Assembly (NCBI RefSeq): GCF_048544455.1 | Contig: NC_133535.1 | Coordinates: 86,986,120 to 87,050,119 of the forward strand | Length of the DNA: 64,000 nt | Reading direction: 5' to 3' | Source: Silene latifolia | Taxonomy: Eukaryota > Streptophyta > Magnoliopsida > Caryophyllales > Caryophyllaceae | Shown: positions 50,435-62,075 of the stretch, one piece after another | Layout: each line of letters starts with the position of its first letter | Numbering within the stretch: the stretch's first letter is position 1 | Position numbers and translations under genes: made by a program | The notes under the pieces: model-generated | Seen by the model: the letters and a program-made list of their open reading frames with translations, nothing else | Databases searched by the model: none | What the model was told of the DNA's origin: nothing

Positions 50435-51698
50435 TACCCCCAGAGGGAGGTAATGCACTACCATTTAAACACACCACACCAATTCCAGTAACAGGAGTAG
50501 CAGTATTCAGTGATTCAAGGAAAGTATCCTTGCCAAACTTTCCTGAACTCTGCCCCTTATCAATCAGCTCATGCCTACTAAACCTTATGATCTTTTTGGC
50601 TGGAGTATTGACAACATGATACTTTCCATTCCTTTCCCAGGATACTTGAAACTGGTTAGGTTTTTCCAGAGGTGTAACCAGACCAGTCTCAGTAGGAGAA
50701 ACATTAGAGACAGGCACCACCACTGGAGCAATTGGACGCCCCTGTGATACCTTTGGCCTCCATTGCTTCTGAACCTCCTTAGCATTCTTATTCTGCTGAG
50801 GCTGGCTAGGTTTTGCTTTCCTACACTTCTCAGATTCATGACCCACTCCCTTACAGTGCTTGCAAAGGGTAGGTTTCCATTCCCACACAACTTTAATGGT
50901 GACCACCAGACCATCTTTATCCATAAATTTCACAGACCCAGGGAGAGGTTTACCAAAGGGAACTTCTAGCATCACCCTAGCAAACCCTAACCTAGTCTTG
51001 TCCTTAGTAGCCACATCCATTTGAACAAACTTACCCAACAAACCAGCAATTCTAGGTAAACATTTTCCCCAAAACTTCAAAGGTAAATGTTCAAGTCTGA
51101 CCCAAACTGGAACCTCCTTAACATCATCTTTGTTTAGTTCAACATCAGGACTCCAGGGTCGAACAATCAAAGGTTTGTTATCAAATAAGTAATGTCCTTG
51201 CTGCAAGACACGATCTTTCGCAGCTTTCGTATTAAACCTAACAAGGAACACCCCATTGGGGAGGAAAGATACCTTGTCAATTGGAAGATGCCCCCAGATT
51301 CGCTTGATGAAGCCGTCCACCACCTCGACAGGAGGATTAGCCCCTAGAATGAAGCAAAACACAGAATTTTGCCAATACTCTAGTTCATCCTTCACATCCT
51401 CAGCAGTAAACCTCGGCAAATTCAAAGGCTCCTCTTCAATCACAGTTAATGGTGATTTGCCCTTACGCTTCTTCTGAACCTGCCATTCCGGCTCCTCCTG
51501 AATGGAATCCAGATCATAAGGTTGCACACCAACTATTTCATTCACGTTCTTAGTCTTCTGCACATCGTCCGCACTAGGCCCTCCAACAACAGCACCCACT
51601 GGGATTTCTGGCATAGAATTTTTGGAACTTGAAGCATGTTTCGATACAGAAGAGACTAGAGGAGGGAATTGTTCAATATCTGAACAATTAATCGACAT
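50427..51698 (-). CDS. L1-B ORF1: DUF4283/zinc-knuckle RNA-binding protein
   Basis: An intact 423-codon ORF with an ATG start 140 bases from the element's 5' end. Residues about 95-250 match DUF4283 (FTAEDVKDELEYWQNSV, VSFLPNGVFLVRF, PLIVRPWSPDVEL, VPVWVRLEHLPLKFW). A CCHC knuckle CKHCKGVGHESEKC follows. By family it packages LINE RNA. The shared ATGTATAA at the ORF1/ORF2 joint suggests ORF2 is translated by reinitiation. Confidence 0.9.
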   Translation of the reverse strand: MSINCSDIEQFPPLVSSVSKHASSSKNSMPEIPVGAVVGGPSADDVQKTKNVNEIVGVQPYDLDSIQEEPEWQVQKKRKGKSPLTVIEEEPLNLPRFTAEDVKDELEYWQNSVFCFILGANPPVEVVDGFIKRIWGHLPIDKVSFLPNGVFLVRFNTKAAKDRVLQQGHYLFDNKPLIVRPWSPDVELNKDDVKEVPVWVRLEHLPLKFWGKCLPRIAGLLGKFVQMDVATKDKTRLGFARVMLEVPFGKPLPGSVKFMDKDGLVVTIKVVWEWKPTLCKHCKGVGHESEKCRKAKPSQPQQNKNAKEVQKQWRPKVSQGRPIAPVVVPVSNVSPTETGLVTPLEKPNQFQVSWERNGKYHVVNTPAKKIIRFSRHELIDKGQSSGKFGKDTFLESLNTATPVTGIGVVCLNGSALPPSGGNV

Positions 51699-51838
51699 AT
51701 TTTTGGAATTTTTTGAGGAAAATTAAGGATTTTGATTGATTTTTTGTAAGTTTTTAGGGTTTAGGGTTTATCGTTCTAATTTCGCACGCTCTCTCTCTAT
51801 CTCTAACATTTTCTAAAACATCCCCTCTCTTTACATTC
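51699..51838 (-). promoter_or_regulatory. L1-B 5' UTR with telobox-like motif
   Basis: About 140 bases before ORF1 with a CT/GA-rich part (51787-51803) and TAAACCCTAAACCCTA (minus, 51770-51755), two joined teloboxes. L1 elements carry an internal promoter here; teloboxes are known from promoters of plant translation genes. Promoter activity is inferred. Confidence 0.55.
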
Positions 51839-52808
51839 GTTAAACCCTAATATTGGGAATTGAGGGTTTTGTTGTATTTTGTGATTGGTAGTGATTATAT
51901 GTTTGTATGTTAGGAGGAGGATTCGTAGAGGAAGAGTTTTGATATCAGCTGTGAGATCATCTGATTGTGTTGTGCTTTCCAGGTAGGGTTTCCCTACTCA
52001 GTATTAGTCCCATGATGTGTTGATTGGTGTTTGTGATTGTTGAATATTATCATACTCGTATTGTGACGGTTGTTGGCTTTGATTGTTGGTTGTAGCCGTG
52101 ATTGATTGTATCTGTCTGTGTTCTTCGGGTGCATCCCGGGCCGAGTGGAGTCACTTGCGGAGTGGCTTCACGCCCATGATTCGCCTTCTGTGGAACCCGC
52201 CACCGAAGGGATGTGCACATTAATGGATTTGGGTTTATCGCTCGATGGAGATGAGCGGGGCTTAGATGGGAACGGCTGCGGTCCCCCACCGCGGCGCAAG
52301 GAGTGACTGTGCGATGGGAACTCAGCGGGGCTACACACTTTAGTGTGTAGTCGGGATTGTGGAGTTGGGTTTGGAGTTCGGAGAATATCCGTGATGATTG
52401 AGTCTTTTGTTTCTTGTGTTGTTGGTTTATATAAATTGTGTGATTAGTACTTGACCCGTTTAATGTTTTAAAATCGTGGTGATCCATTCGGGGATGGTGA
52501 GCAGTTATTGAGCAGGTATGAGTCGAGTTACTGGGATAGCTGGGATGTGCCACCGTCTGATGATAGAAGTCTTCCGCTGTAGCTTAGTAGTTTAATAAAC
52601 ATTTCAGTTAGTTGCTAGACAGTTGGTTTGAGAACTTGTATTCGTATTTTGGTTTTGGTTTTGGATTGTAACCTTTCGCTAAAGTATTCCTATTTAAATG
52701 TTGTTTCGTTATTGTCTATTTGATTATCATTGCCTCGGGTAACCGAGATGGTAGCATCCTTATACCTGAGTGGTCCTGGTAAGGCACTTGGAGTATAGGG
52801 GTGTTACA

Positions 52809-53683
52809 AAATGGTATCAGAGCAACGATCCTGAAACATGTAACCAATGAATCTAATGAATATAGGGAGTCAATTAAAATGAACTCGGGGTAAAGGTTGT
52901 AGGAGCTAATGCAAAGGCTTGGGAGACGTCCTAAAGTCGCGAACTCGCCCTACAATTTTGAATCGGTCACATGGGGGGGTATATGTCAAGGTCGTATGTG
53001 ATGTTTGTTAGTTTGTATGTGAATGTGGTGATGTATGCTGTAATTGTTGGATGTTTGGAGTAGAAGGTTGAGTTGTGCATGAAAGGTTGGTAAAATATAT
53101 AGAACTGTTGTTTGAACAAGAAATATGTTGGATGTTTACTATGTGGCGTTTGATAATATGATATAGTTGTTTTGTTGATCATATGAAAAGCTTGGTAGAA
53201 TTGCATGCTTAACTATATTATATGTCGAGTTTATAAAGTTGCATAGAATATGTTGGGATATGTGAGATAACATGCGGGTAGTATATACGAGTCAGCATGA
53301 CTCGATCGAGTAAGGGGGTACTCGATCGAGTAAGTGAGATACTCGATCGAGTGGGTCTGACTCGATCGAGAGGGTATTTGACGTTTTTATAACCAGAATC
53401 ATGGTTTTTGGGTACTCGATCGAGTACATAGAGCACTCGATCGAGTAGGGGGTCACTCGATCGAGTAGCCTGGCTACTCGGTCGAGTATGTTAGAGATCA
53501 GAAGGTCTGTTTGGGGTCTGATGTCGGGGCACTCGATCGAGTATGGTGGGCACTCGATCGAGTAGCCACTACTCGATCGAGTATGTTTAAGCACTCGATC
53601 GAGTGTGTTCTGGGCAGTCCGCTTTCGTGTTTTGAGGTTTTAGTGCGTATGTTTATGTCTACCCTTTCTTATATAGTTTTAAG
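52809..53683 (+). other. CHR1 leader with primer-binding site and palindrome array
   Basis: TGGTATCAGAGC (52812-52823) is a tRNA-Met primer-binding site three bases after the LTR. At 53297-53606 twelve ACTCG-N2-CGAGT units occur in about 310 bases, ending about 80 bases before the gag ATG. Confidence 0.85.
53297..53606. repeat. Palindrome array in the CHR1 leader
   Basis: Twelve copies of ACTCGATCGAGT or close variants, separated by 7-60 bases of unrelated sequence. The arms ACTCG and CGAGT are almost invariant. The centre is AT in all but one copy (GT). Confidence 0.95.
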
Positions 53684-56600
53684 ATGCCGCCCAAGAGAAA
53701 CGCTTTGTATGCAAAAGCTGAGATCATGAACATAGATGATATCGTTAAGATGTTGGAGCATCAGGATGCTCTTACAGACGCCTTAAAGAAAGTGGGAAAG
53801 GACAAGGAGGTTGATCACTCTAAGATCAGCCTTTATATAGCGAGGTTTAACCCAAAAGAGTACAAGGGGACCGGGGAACCAAACCTTCTTGACAACTGGC
53901 ATCGTGAGATGGAGAACATACTAGACCTGGTTCACTGTCCCGATGAGATGAGAGTAGAACAAGCTGCGTTCTACCTGAGGGAAGCAGCTGGCGAGTGGTG
54001 GGATAAGGTGAAGGTGAGTGCTAGGGAGATGTATGCGAACCAGGGCTTACCTGCTATACCTTGGGAAGAGTTTCGGAGGGCTATGAGGAAAGAGTTTGTA
54101 CCGGAACATGTGAGGAGTAAGCTGAGAGAGGAGTTTGATGGGTTTAAGATGACATCTGATATGTCGATTCTTTGAGTACTACAAGCAGTTTAATGAGAAG
54201 TCTAGGTATGCTGAGGATATGGGTTTGGAGTGAGGAGAACCTGGCGCTGAGGTTTGAGAGGGGGTTGACCCCTAAGATCATGGATAAGCTACCTGTGTGA
54301 GTCCTTACTGATGTTACGGAAGCTTATGAGAGGGCTGGGAAAGCTGAGAGGTTGGTGGAGATGGCTCAGGAGAGAGTGGGTGTTGAGAAAAGAAAGGCTG
54401 AGAGTGACGGTGGTGGCCAATCTAGTCACAAGAAAGGCAACCACAATCAAGCTAGAGGGTTTTCTGCTGGGTCAGGGTTCAGTGCTGGGGCTTCCTTTGG
54501 GTGTGGCCGTGTGGGTAGTAGTGGTAGTTGGGGGATGACTTGCTTTGGCTGTGGCGGTGTAGGCCACAAGAGACATGAGTGCACGAGTGTACCGGGAGCT
54601 TTTCAACGATCGGCTCGGGGGAGCTATTCTCAGGGACCTGCACAGAGTTATGCGAGCAATAGACCGTCTGGGTCATGGTCTAACCGGGGAAGTCAGATTT
54701 ATCAGGGTGGAGGTAACCGCAATGGCGGTAATTCTTATCAGAAACCAGCTACGAACAACAACAACAACCAGGGGTCGGGTGCTAAGCCGACCACATCACC
54801 AAGATCTTGTCCGGGAGGTGGACAAGACCATGGAAAGTCGTTCATGATGGACAAGAAAGCAGCTGAGGATGATGCACATGTTATCACTGGTACTTTTCTT
54901 GTTAACGGTATTCATACCTTTGTTTTGTTTGATTCGGGGGCGTCTCAGTCGTTTGTATCTTCGAGTCATGTTAAACGGTTGGGCTTGAGGGTATATGAGT
55001 CTGTAATTGAGAAATTTTTTATACCTTCGGGTGAGTCTGTATCATGTGGGAGGTTGTATAGAGATGTGTCTATGATAGTTGGGCAAGTTGATCTACCTGT
55101 AGACTTGCTAGAGTTTCCTTTTGACGGTTTTGAGATGATAGTCGGGATGGATTGGTTAGGAAAGTATAAAGCTAAGATAGACTGTCATCAAAAGAAAGTG
55201 TCTTTAAGAGGTCCTAAGGGCGTTAGTGTGTCTTATCGTGGGTTTCTAGTCAAACCCAAAGTTAAGTTGATTGCAGCTGTCACCTTGAAATCTTATCTGA
55301 GGAAGGGATGTCCTTTGATCTTGTGCCATGTGAGAGATGACCGGATAGAGAGTCCGACAGTTGATCAGATACCAGTGGTGGGAGAGTTTGCAGATGTTTT
55401 TCCAGAGGAGATTCTGGGGTTGCCACCGAAGAGGGAGATAGATTTCACCGTTGAGTTGAAACCAGGGACGGGGCCAATCTCTAAGGCACCATATCGTATG
55501 GGTCCTAAGGAGATGGAGGAGCTTAGGAAGCAGTTGGATGATTTGATAGAGAAGGGATACATTAGACCTAGTGTATTGCCGTGGGGAGCACCAGTTCTTT
55601 TTGTAAAGAAGAAGGATGGGAGTCTGAGGTTGTGCATAGACTATAGAGAGCTGAACCGAGTGACGGTGAAGAACAAGTATCCTTTGCCAAGGATAGATGA
55701 CCTGTTTGATCAGTTGAGTGGTGCATCAGTCTTTTCTAAGATTGATTTGAGGTCGGGGTACCATCAGGTGAAGATTAGAGAGGTGGACATACCAAAGACA
55801 GCTTTCACGTCGAGGTATGGCCATTATGAGTATGTGGTGATGCCGTTTGGGTTGTCTAATGCACCGGCAGTGTTTATGGATTTGATGAACAGAATATTCA
55901 GACAGTTCTTGGACCAGTTTGTGGTGGTATTTATCGATGACATCTTAGTCTATTCTAAGACTAAGGAGGAGCATGAAGAGCATCTGAGGATCGTGTTGCA
56001 AACTTTGAGGGAGCATGAGTTGTATGCTAAGCTGTCCAAGTGTGAGTTCTGGTTAGAGAAAGTTGCTTTTCTGGGGCATGTGATCTCTAAGGAGGGAGTG
56101 GCCGTGGATCCGGCGAAGATTGAGGCAGTGACTAAGTGGGAAGCACCAAAGAATGTTGCTGAGATTAGGAGTTTCTTGGGTTTAGCTGGATACTACAGAC
56201 GGTTCGTGAAAGATTTATCCAAGATAGCTAGACCTATGACAGCGTTGATGAAGAAAGAGAACAGGTTTCATTGGGATGAGAGTTGTGAGACGGCGTTCCA
56301 AACATTAAAGGAGCGTTTGACCACAGCTCCTGTCTTAGCATTGCCTGAAGGGAGCGAGAACTTTGAGGTTTATACAGATGCCTCAAAGAATGGGTTGGGA
56401 TGTGTGTTGATGCAGAATGGTAAAGTGATTGCCTATGCTTCTAGGCAATTGAAGCCTTATGAGGAGAACTACCCTACTCATGATCTGGAGTTGGGTGCGG
56501 TGGTGTTTGCTCTAAAGATTTGGAGACACTACCTTTATGGAGCAATCTTTAAGGTATTTTCTGATCACAAGAGTCTCAAGTACATCTTCACTCAAAAGGA

Positions 56601-58257
56601 GTTGAACATGAGACAGAGGAGGTGGATGGAGTTGATTGGCGATTATGACATGGAAATCATCTACCATGAAGGGAAGGCCAATGTAGTTGCTGATGCTTTG
56701 AGTAGGAAGATTGTACATTCTCTGTGAGATGAGGTAGCGAGGTTTGGGATACATATGATGCAGAAAGGAGATGCCATGGGTGATATGACAGTACAACTTG
56801 AGTTTTATGAGGACATTCGAGGTAAGCAGGCGTTGGATCCTAAGATAGTTGAGTGGAGAGCCGGAGTAGAGAAAGGGACAGTGTCCCGATTTTCTATTCA
56901 TACAGATGGTAGTTTGAGGTTCGATGGTAGGTGGTGTGTCCCTAATGATGAGGAGTTGAAAAAGACTATCATGACAGAGGCACATTGTACACCATACTCA
57001 GTACATCCAGGTGGTGACAAGCTATACAAGAATTTGAAGAAAACGTTTTGGTGGCCTGGGATGAAGAAAGAGACAGATGAGTTTGTGTCCCGTTGTTTGA
57101 CATGCCAAAGAGTTAAAGGGGAACAGCGACGACCACAAGGTAAGATTCAGTCTTTAGAGGTACCTGAGTGGAAGTGGGAATCCATTTCCATGGATTTTAT
57201 TGTGGGTTTGCCAAAGAGTCAACAAGGTAACAACATGATTTGGGTAATAGTGGATCGACTGACCAAGTCAGCTCACTTTGTTCCAATGAAAGATACATGG
57301 ACTAAGGCACAATTGGCTATGGCCTATCGAAAGAACGTGCTTAAGTTACATGGAGTCCCTAAGGACATCGTGTCTGACAGAGATGCGAGATTTATATCAA
57401 GGTTTTGGAAAGAGTTGCAGGAATCGTTGGGAACAACTTTGAAGATGAGTACAAAGATTTCATCCTGCGACAGACGACGGACAGATCGAGAGAACAATCA
57501 AGACTCTTGAGGATATGTTGCGAGCCTGTGTGATGGATTTCGGTGGTAGCTGGGAACAGAGGTTGGACTTGATAGAATTTTCTTACAATAACAGCTATCA
57601 CACTAGTATTGGTATGGCACCGTTTGAGTCTTTGTATGTGAGGAGATGTTGGAGTCCAATCTGTTGGGACGATAGTGCTGAGGCAGTGGTTTTAGGACCA
57701 GAGATGGTGCATGAGATGGTGGAACAGATTAAGATGATCAGGGAACGGATGAGGGCAGCTCAAGATAGGCAAAAGAGTTATGCAGATCTACATCGCAGGG
57801 ACATAGAGTTTCAGGTTGGGGACAAGGTTCTTCTGAAAGTGTCTCCTATGCGTGGGGTTATGATATTTGGGAAGAAAGGCAAGCTAAGTCAGAAGTTTAT
57901 AGGGCCTTATGAGATCTTAGAGCGAGTTGGGGAAGTTGCATATCGTCGGCTTTACCAAATGCGTTAGAGAGAGTGCATAATGTGTTTCATGTATCGCAGC
58001 TGCGGAAGTATGTGAGTGACCCGTCACATGTGTTAGAGGCAGAGAGCTTAGAGCTAGATGAGTCTTTATCATATCTTGAGGTACCTAAGAAGATTCTTGA
58101 CCGGAAGGTTAGGAAGACTAGGAGTGGTGAGACAGTTTTGCTTAAGATCCTTTGGTCTAACCACGAGACTGAGGAAGCTACATGGGAGGCAGAGGAGGCC
58201 ATGAGAGAGCGTTACCCTTTCCTTTTTGATCAGGTATGTATGGTTACGGGGACGTAA
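53684..58257 (+). pseudogene. CHR1 gag-pol polyprotein with chromodomain, frameshifted
   Basis: The gag begins at ATG 53684 (MPPKRNALYAKAE) and is open to 54175; two frame changes and a TGA (near 54175, 54228 and 54298) follow. The frame from about 54301 to 56727 has a CCHC knuckle ([14 protein letters not shown]), protease LFDSGAS, RT ([24 protein letters not shown]) and RNase H ([15 protein letters not shown]). A TGA at 56725 precedes the integrase: zinc site H...H...CLTCQ, MDFIVGLPKS, SDRDARF. The frame shifts near 57460, at the segment with the third acidic residue, and again near 57950. The last part (57973-58257) holds a chromodomain-like ILDRKVRKTRSG...LLKILW...EEATWE. Order RT before INT plus the chromodomain shows a chromovirus, probably Tekay/Del-like. 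Confidence 0.93.
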
Positions 58258-58491
58258 CCTTGTTTCTTTTAGGGGGGTAGGAGATGGTCGCGAAGAGTTT
58301 TTAAGAGTTTTTATACCTTGTTTATGTTGTGTCGGTATGTTTGTTGTGGTTGAGTCGGGTTGAGTTTGGGTTAGTAACATGTTTTATGTTGATTTTTGTT
58401 TTGGTTGTTGAGTCGGGAGTGTTGTAGTGTGTGTCTTTGTTTTGTTGTGGTTTGAACTTCGGGGACGAAGTTCTTTTTAAGGAGGGAAGAC
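58258..58491 (+). other. CHR1 3' UTR and polypurine tract
   Basis: Non-coding. It ends in TAAGGAGGGAAGAC (58478-58491) next to the LTR, like the tract of NA1. Confidence 0.8.
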
Positions 58492-59903
58492 TGTAATACT
58501 ACGGATTTGTGAGTCTCTGGGTACTCTATCGAGTAGGCCTTACTCTGTCGAGTAAGGGTGTGTTGCGTCTTATAAATAGTTTCTGACTTGTTGGGTACTC
58601 GATCGAGTAACGTAGATACTCGATCGAGTAAGGGGGCACTCGATCAAGTACCTCAGCTACTCGATCGAGTAGCCAGTTTACGGGGGATGATTTGTCGGGT
58701 TTTGTTAAAAATGCGATTAAGTATATAATAACTTCCGTCACTTTTCTTTAAACACTTTTAAACCTAATTACTTTCAAAAAGAGAAATCAAACTACGTTCT
58801 TCGCTTCAATCGCATTGTTGGCAAATCCCGGAGCTTGGAAGGTCGGATTTTACGTTTCTTTATACCGTTGTAATCCTTGCGTCGAGGGTAAGATCTATGT
58901 GCCTTTTTTATAGTATTTCATTAAAGTTGGTTAAACCCTAATATTGGGAATTGGGGGTTTTGTTGTATTTTGTGATTGGTAGTGATTATATGTTTGTATG
59001 TTAGGATGAGGATTCGTAGAGGAAGCGTTTTGATATCACCGTGAGATCGTCGATTGTGTTGTGCTTTCCGGTAGGGTTTCCCTACTCGATTAGTCCCATG
59101 ATGTGTTGATTGGTGTTTGTGATTGTTGAATATTATCATACTCGTATTGTGACGGTTGTTGGCTTTGATTGTTGGTTGTAGCCGTGATTGATTGTATCTG
59201 TCTGTTCTTCGGGTGCATCCCTGGGCCGAGTGGAGTCACTTGCGGGAGTGGCTTCACGCCCATGATTCGCCTTCTGTGGAACCCGCCACAGAAGGGATGT
59301 GCACATTAATGGATTTGGGTTTATCGCTCGATGGAGATGAGCGGGGCTTAGATGGGAACGGCTGCGGTCCCCCACTGGCGGCAAGGAGTGACCTGTTGCG
59401 ATGGGAACTCTGGCAGGGCTACACACTTTAGTGTGTAGTCAGGATTGTGGAGTTGGGTTTGGAGTTCGGAGAATATCTGTGATGATTGAGCTGTTTGTTT
59501 TACTGTGTTGTTGGTTTATATAAATTGTGTGATTAGTACTGACCCCGTTTAATGCTTTAAAAACTATGGTGATCCATTTGGGGATGGTGAGCAGTTATTG
59601 AGCAGGTATGAGTCGAGTTACTGGGATAGCTGGGATGTGCCACCGTCTGATGATAGAAGTCTTCCGCTGTAGCTTAGTAGTTTAATAAACATTTCAGTTA
59701 GTTGCTAGACATTATGTTTGAGAACTTGTATTCGTATTTTGGTTTTGGTTTTGGTTTTGGATTGTAACCTTTCGCTAAAGTATTACTATTTAAATGTTGT
59801 TTCGTTATTGTCTATTTGATTATCATTGCCTCGGGTAACCGAGATGGTAGCATCCTTATATCTGAGTGGTCCTAGTAAGGCACTTGGAGTATGGGGTGTT
59901 ACA
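58492..59903 (+). repeat. CHR1 3' LTR
   Basis: 1412 bases, uninterrupted. Six palindromes (58520-58673), a TATAAATA box (58571-58578) and the GTAA-loop hairpin (59830-59843) are at the same places as in the 5' copy. Confidence 0.95.
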
Positions 59904-59922
59904 CCAAGTCTATGGTTGACAC
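59904..59922 (+). repeat. GYP-F 3' LTR, third piece
   Basis: After the CCAAG duplication, TCTATGGTTGACAC continues the LTR exactly as at 38328-38340 in the 5' copy. It is then cut by TAT2. Confidence 0.8.
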
Positions 59923-60790
59923 TGTAGATACCCAGTATCTGTCGAGTCTCCAACAACCACCCGATGATTATCGGACTACAACATGCTTAGGAATCGCAGC
60001 GTTTGATCGACAGTTTGTGTACAACTTTATGTCGGAAAACTTAAAACAATTTCGAAAATAAAACATTTCAAAACTTTTCAAAAGTACCTTGAGTGTTTAA
60101 TGCATGACGATGGGGTCGCAATGAAACTAACTAGAGTCAAAACCGACACCGGACCAAAAACCGACTCAAATTTCAAATCCCGACTCCAACAACCAGTCAA
60201 ACCGAGTCAAACACAAAAAAACAAAACCATTCAAATGTTTCTATGTTAAGATTTTACCGGAATCTTACATAGTCAAGTACCAAACATGTTCATCCAAATC
60301 CTAGACTAAAATAAATCATGATTGCACTTGTGTCAAAGCGACACGATACCTCGAAGACGTGATACATGGCTCGCGCCTCTTTCAGCAGCCCAGGTGGCCA
60401 CGTCGCTCAAAACTCACACAACCACTCATTCTCCTATAAATACACCTCAAATGCAACCATTTGAGAGTTACACGAGCGTCCGCCCCCTCTTTTCTCCCTT
60501 AAATTTCTAGACTCGCCTTCTTAAGTCACAATCCGACACGTGTTTACAACCTACCGATCGTAAACACAAGCCTTACACATTGTTTGGTACCGTCATCGTG
60601 CATTAAACCACTTGGCCGACCATCTCGACCACTACACCATCACTAAACTTAATAAAACACTCTTTTACTTACCAAAACGGTTTTAAACCGAGTTTTCCGA
60701 CCAAACGAGTTGATACACTTACGTCGATTTCTCGCCATAAGCCTAGCATGTAAGTATGAGGGTGTAAAAATTTTCTTTTATCATGCTTTC
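59923..60790 (+). mobile_element. TAT2: LTR of a Tat-like element related to TAT1 (truncated)
   Basis: It begins TGTAGATACCCAGTATCTG, the same terminus as TAT1, but in plus orientation. It shares with the TAT1 LTR a GGCTCGCGCCTC word (about 60368), the 'gagggtgtaaa' segment, and an inverted repeat (60540-60567). It is diverged from TAT1 over most of its length. It is cut at 60790 by the GYP-G LTR. Confidence 0.8.
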
Positions 60791-62075
60791 TGATACTGTC
60801 GTTTAGTACCAAAAATAAAATACCTAAGTTACTACTAACAGAAGTCAGCGGTAAGTAGGGTCGATCTCCACAGGGAGGCGGTGTACTATCTATTTGTCTA
60901 TTTATCTGTCTAATGTCACGATGGGGGTTTTGATTGATTTAACTAAACTAGAGGTTAAGGCAAGGGAAATGAATAAGAGAATTAACAGTAAGAGAAGGGA
61001 GTATGCTAAGAGTCGGTCCACCGTGGCAGCTATCAGATCTTAAACTATCGGGAATACTAAGGCGATTAGACTATTGATAAGAAGAGCTATGGTCGTCACC
61101 TTTCGGTCCTTAAACCGCCCTAGAGCGTAAACAGCTTAACTTTCGCCCTCACTGCAATACCCTATTGTAATTAAGCAAGCCTTCCCTTCCAATCTTTCGA
61201 TCTAGGTCGGGGTTAACTAAATTTATGGTCTCCTGCATGCATTCATTCGACCGGATAACAATTAAATTGCCTAATACAATTCCTATCGCAAGACTAATCT
61301 ATATAAGTCAGTTAAAACATTGCTACCACGGCTTCCCTAATCCTAACATACTAAGGAAATTAGCTCGACATGGAGTAAATAAGAACAATAAATAAAGAGG
61401 GAGAGGGAATAATAAACATTAAATAAAAAGAGAGAAAGGAGAGAAGAAATTACTAATATAAATGATCCGGAAAACAAAGTAGAACAAAAGTAACAGTATA
61501 TGAGAAAAATGATAAGAGACCGGGGAAGAAGAGAGGAAGGCGTCCCGTATATTGATCCCCTTTGATTTATATATAACCTCAAAACATAAAACCTAATCTA
61601 AACTTCACGTGAATAGAGGCCCAATAGCTTGTAACTGCTCGATCGAACAATTAAGTCACTCGATCGAACAGTTCCTGCGTCTGTTTACTCGATCGACCAA
61701 GAGAAACTGCTCGATCGAACAGTTCTTCCGTCTGTTCACTCGATCGACAAAGAGAAACTGCTCGATCGAGTGGTTCCTGGTTCCAGCTCGTGTTGGTCTT
61801 GTAGTTTGGTCTTTGACTTGTCCTCTTAGCTCCCGAAATAGCTTCACGCATCCCAAGACAGCAATATTTCCCGCTCCAAATTATCTCTTCCTCCAAATGC
61901 ATGCAAAACGGACGGTAAATGACTTGATTTCGCTACTTTATGGCTCATTCCTGCAAATAAGACAAGAACTTCCAAAGTATGCAATTCGGGGCATTTCGTA
62001 GCATAAAACCACGATAAAAGCATAGAAATACGTGCATAAAATAGGCTAGAAAGACTATATAAAATGCACGTATCA
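60791..62075 (-). repeat. GYP-G 3' LTR
   Basis: 1285 bases between TGATACTGTC at 60791 and GCACGTATCA at 62075. CTCGATCGA-type palindromes lie at 61637-61770, upstream (minus strand) of a TATATATAAA box at 61575-61566. Confidence 0.8.

Larger units (their letters stand above)
46945..51838 (-). mobile_element. L1-B: L1-type LINE, apparently full length
   Basis: It is flanked by GTTAAACCCTAATATT (46929-46944 and 51839-51854). The 3' end is a T run at 46943-46952 (poly(A) on the minus strand). It has a short 5' UTR, ORF1 and ORF2 in the plant L1 order. It belongs to a different subfamily from L1-A: ORF1 is 423 rather than about 640 residues. Confidence 0.93.
46491..52808 (+). repeat. CHR1 5' LTR, split by L1-B
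   Basis: The two pieces (46491-46944 and 51855-52808) rejoin to match the 3' LTR. It has six ACTC-N4-GAGT palindromes (46519-46672): two before and four after a TATAAATA box (46570-46577). A CTCGG-GTAA-CCGAG hairpin lies at 52734-52747, 61 bases from the end. Confidence 0.93.
46491..59903 (+). mobile_element. CHR1: chromovirus (Ty3/gypsy with chromodomain), defective
   Basis: It is flanked by the 5-bp duplication CCAAG (46486-46490 and 59904-59908). LTRs start TGTAATACTAC and end GTGTTACA. By eye the LTRs differ at about ten positions in their first 450 bases, so the insertion is fairly young. The internal order is gag, zinc knuckle, protease, RT, RNase H, integrase, chromodomain. The 5' LTR carries L1-B. 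Confidence 0.95.

Noticed and set aside
52812..52823. Possible tRNA-Met gene fragment
   Set aside because: Only the 12-base primer-binding complement is present, with no tRNA body.
53297..53606. Spaced repeats that look like a CRISPR array
   Set aside because: The repeats are only 12-14 bases, spacers vary from 7 to 60 bases, the array lies inside a plant LTR retrotransposon, and there are no cas genes.
61609..62001. A 130-codon ORF with repeated CSIEQF-like segments
   Set aside because: The repeats come from the CTCGATCGA palindromes in the GYP-G LTR; it lies over the LTR promoter and has no start context or family match.
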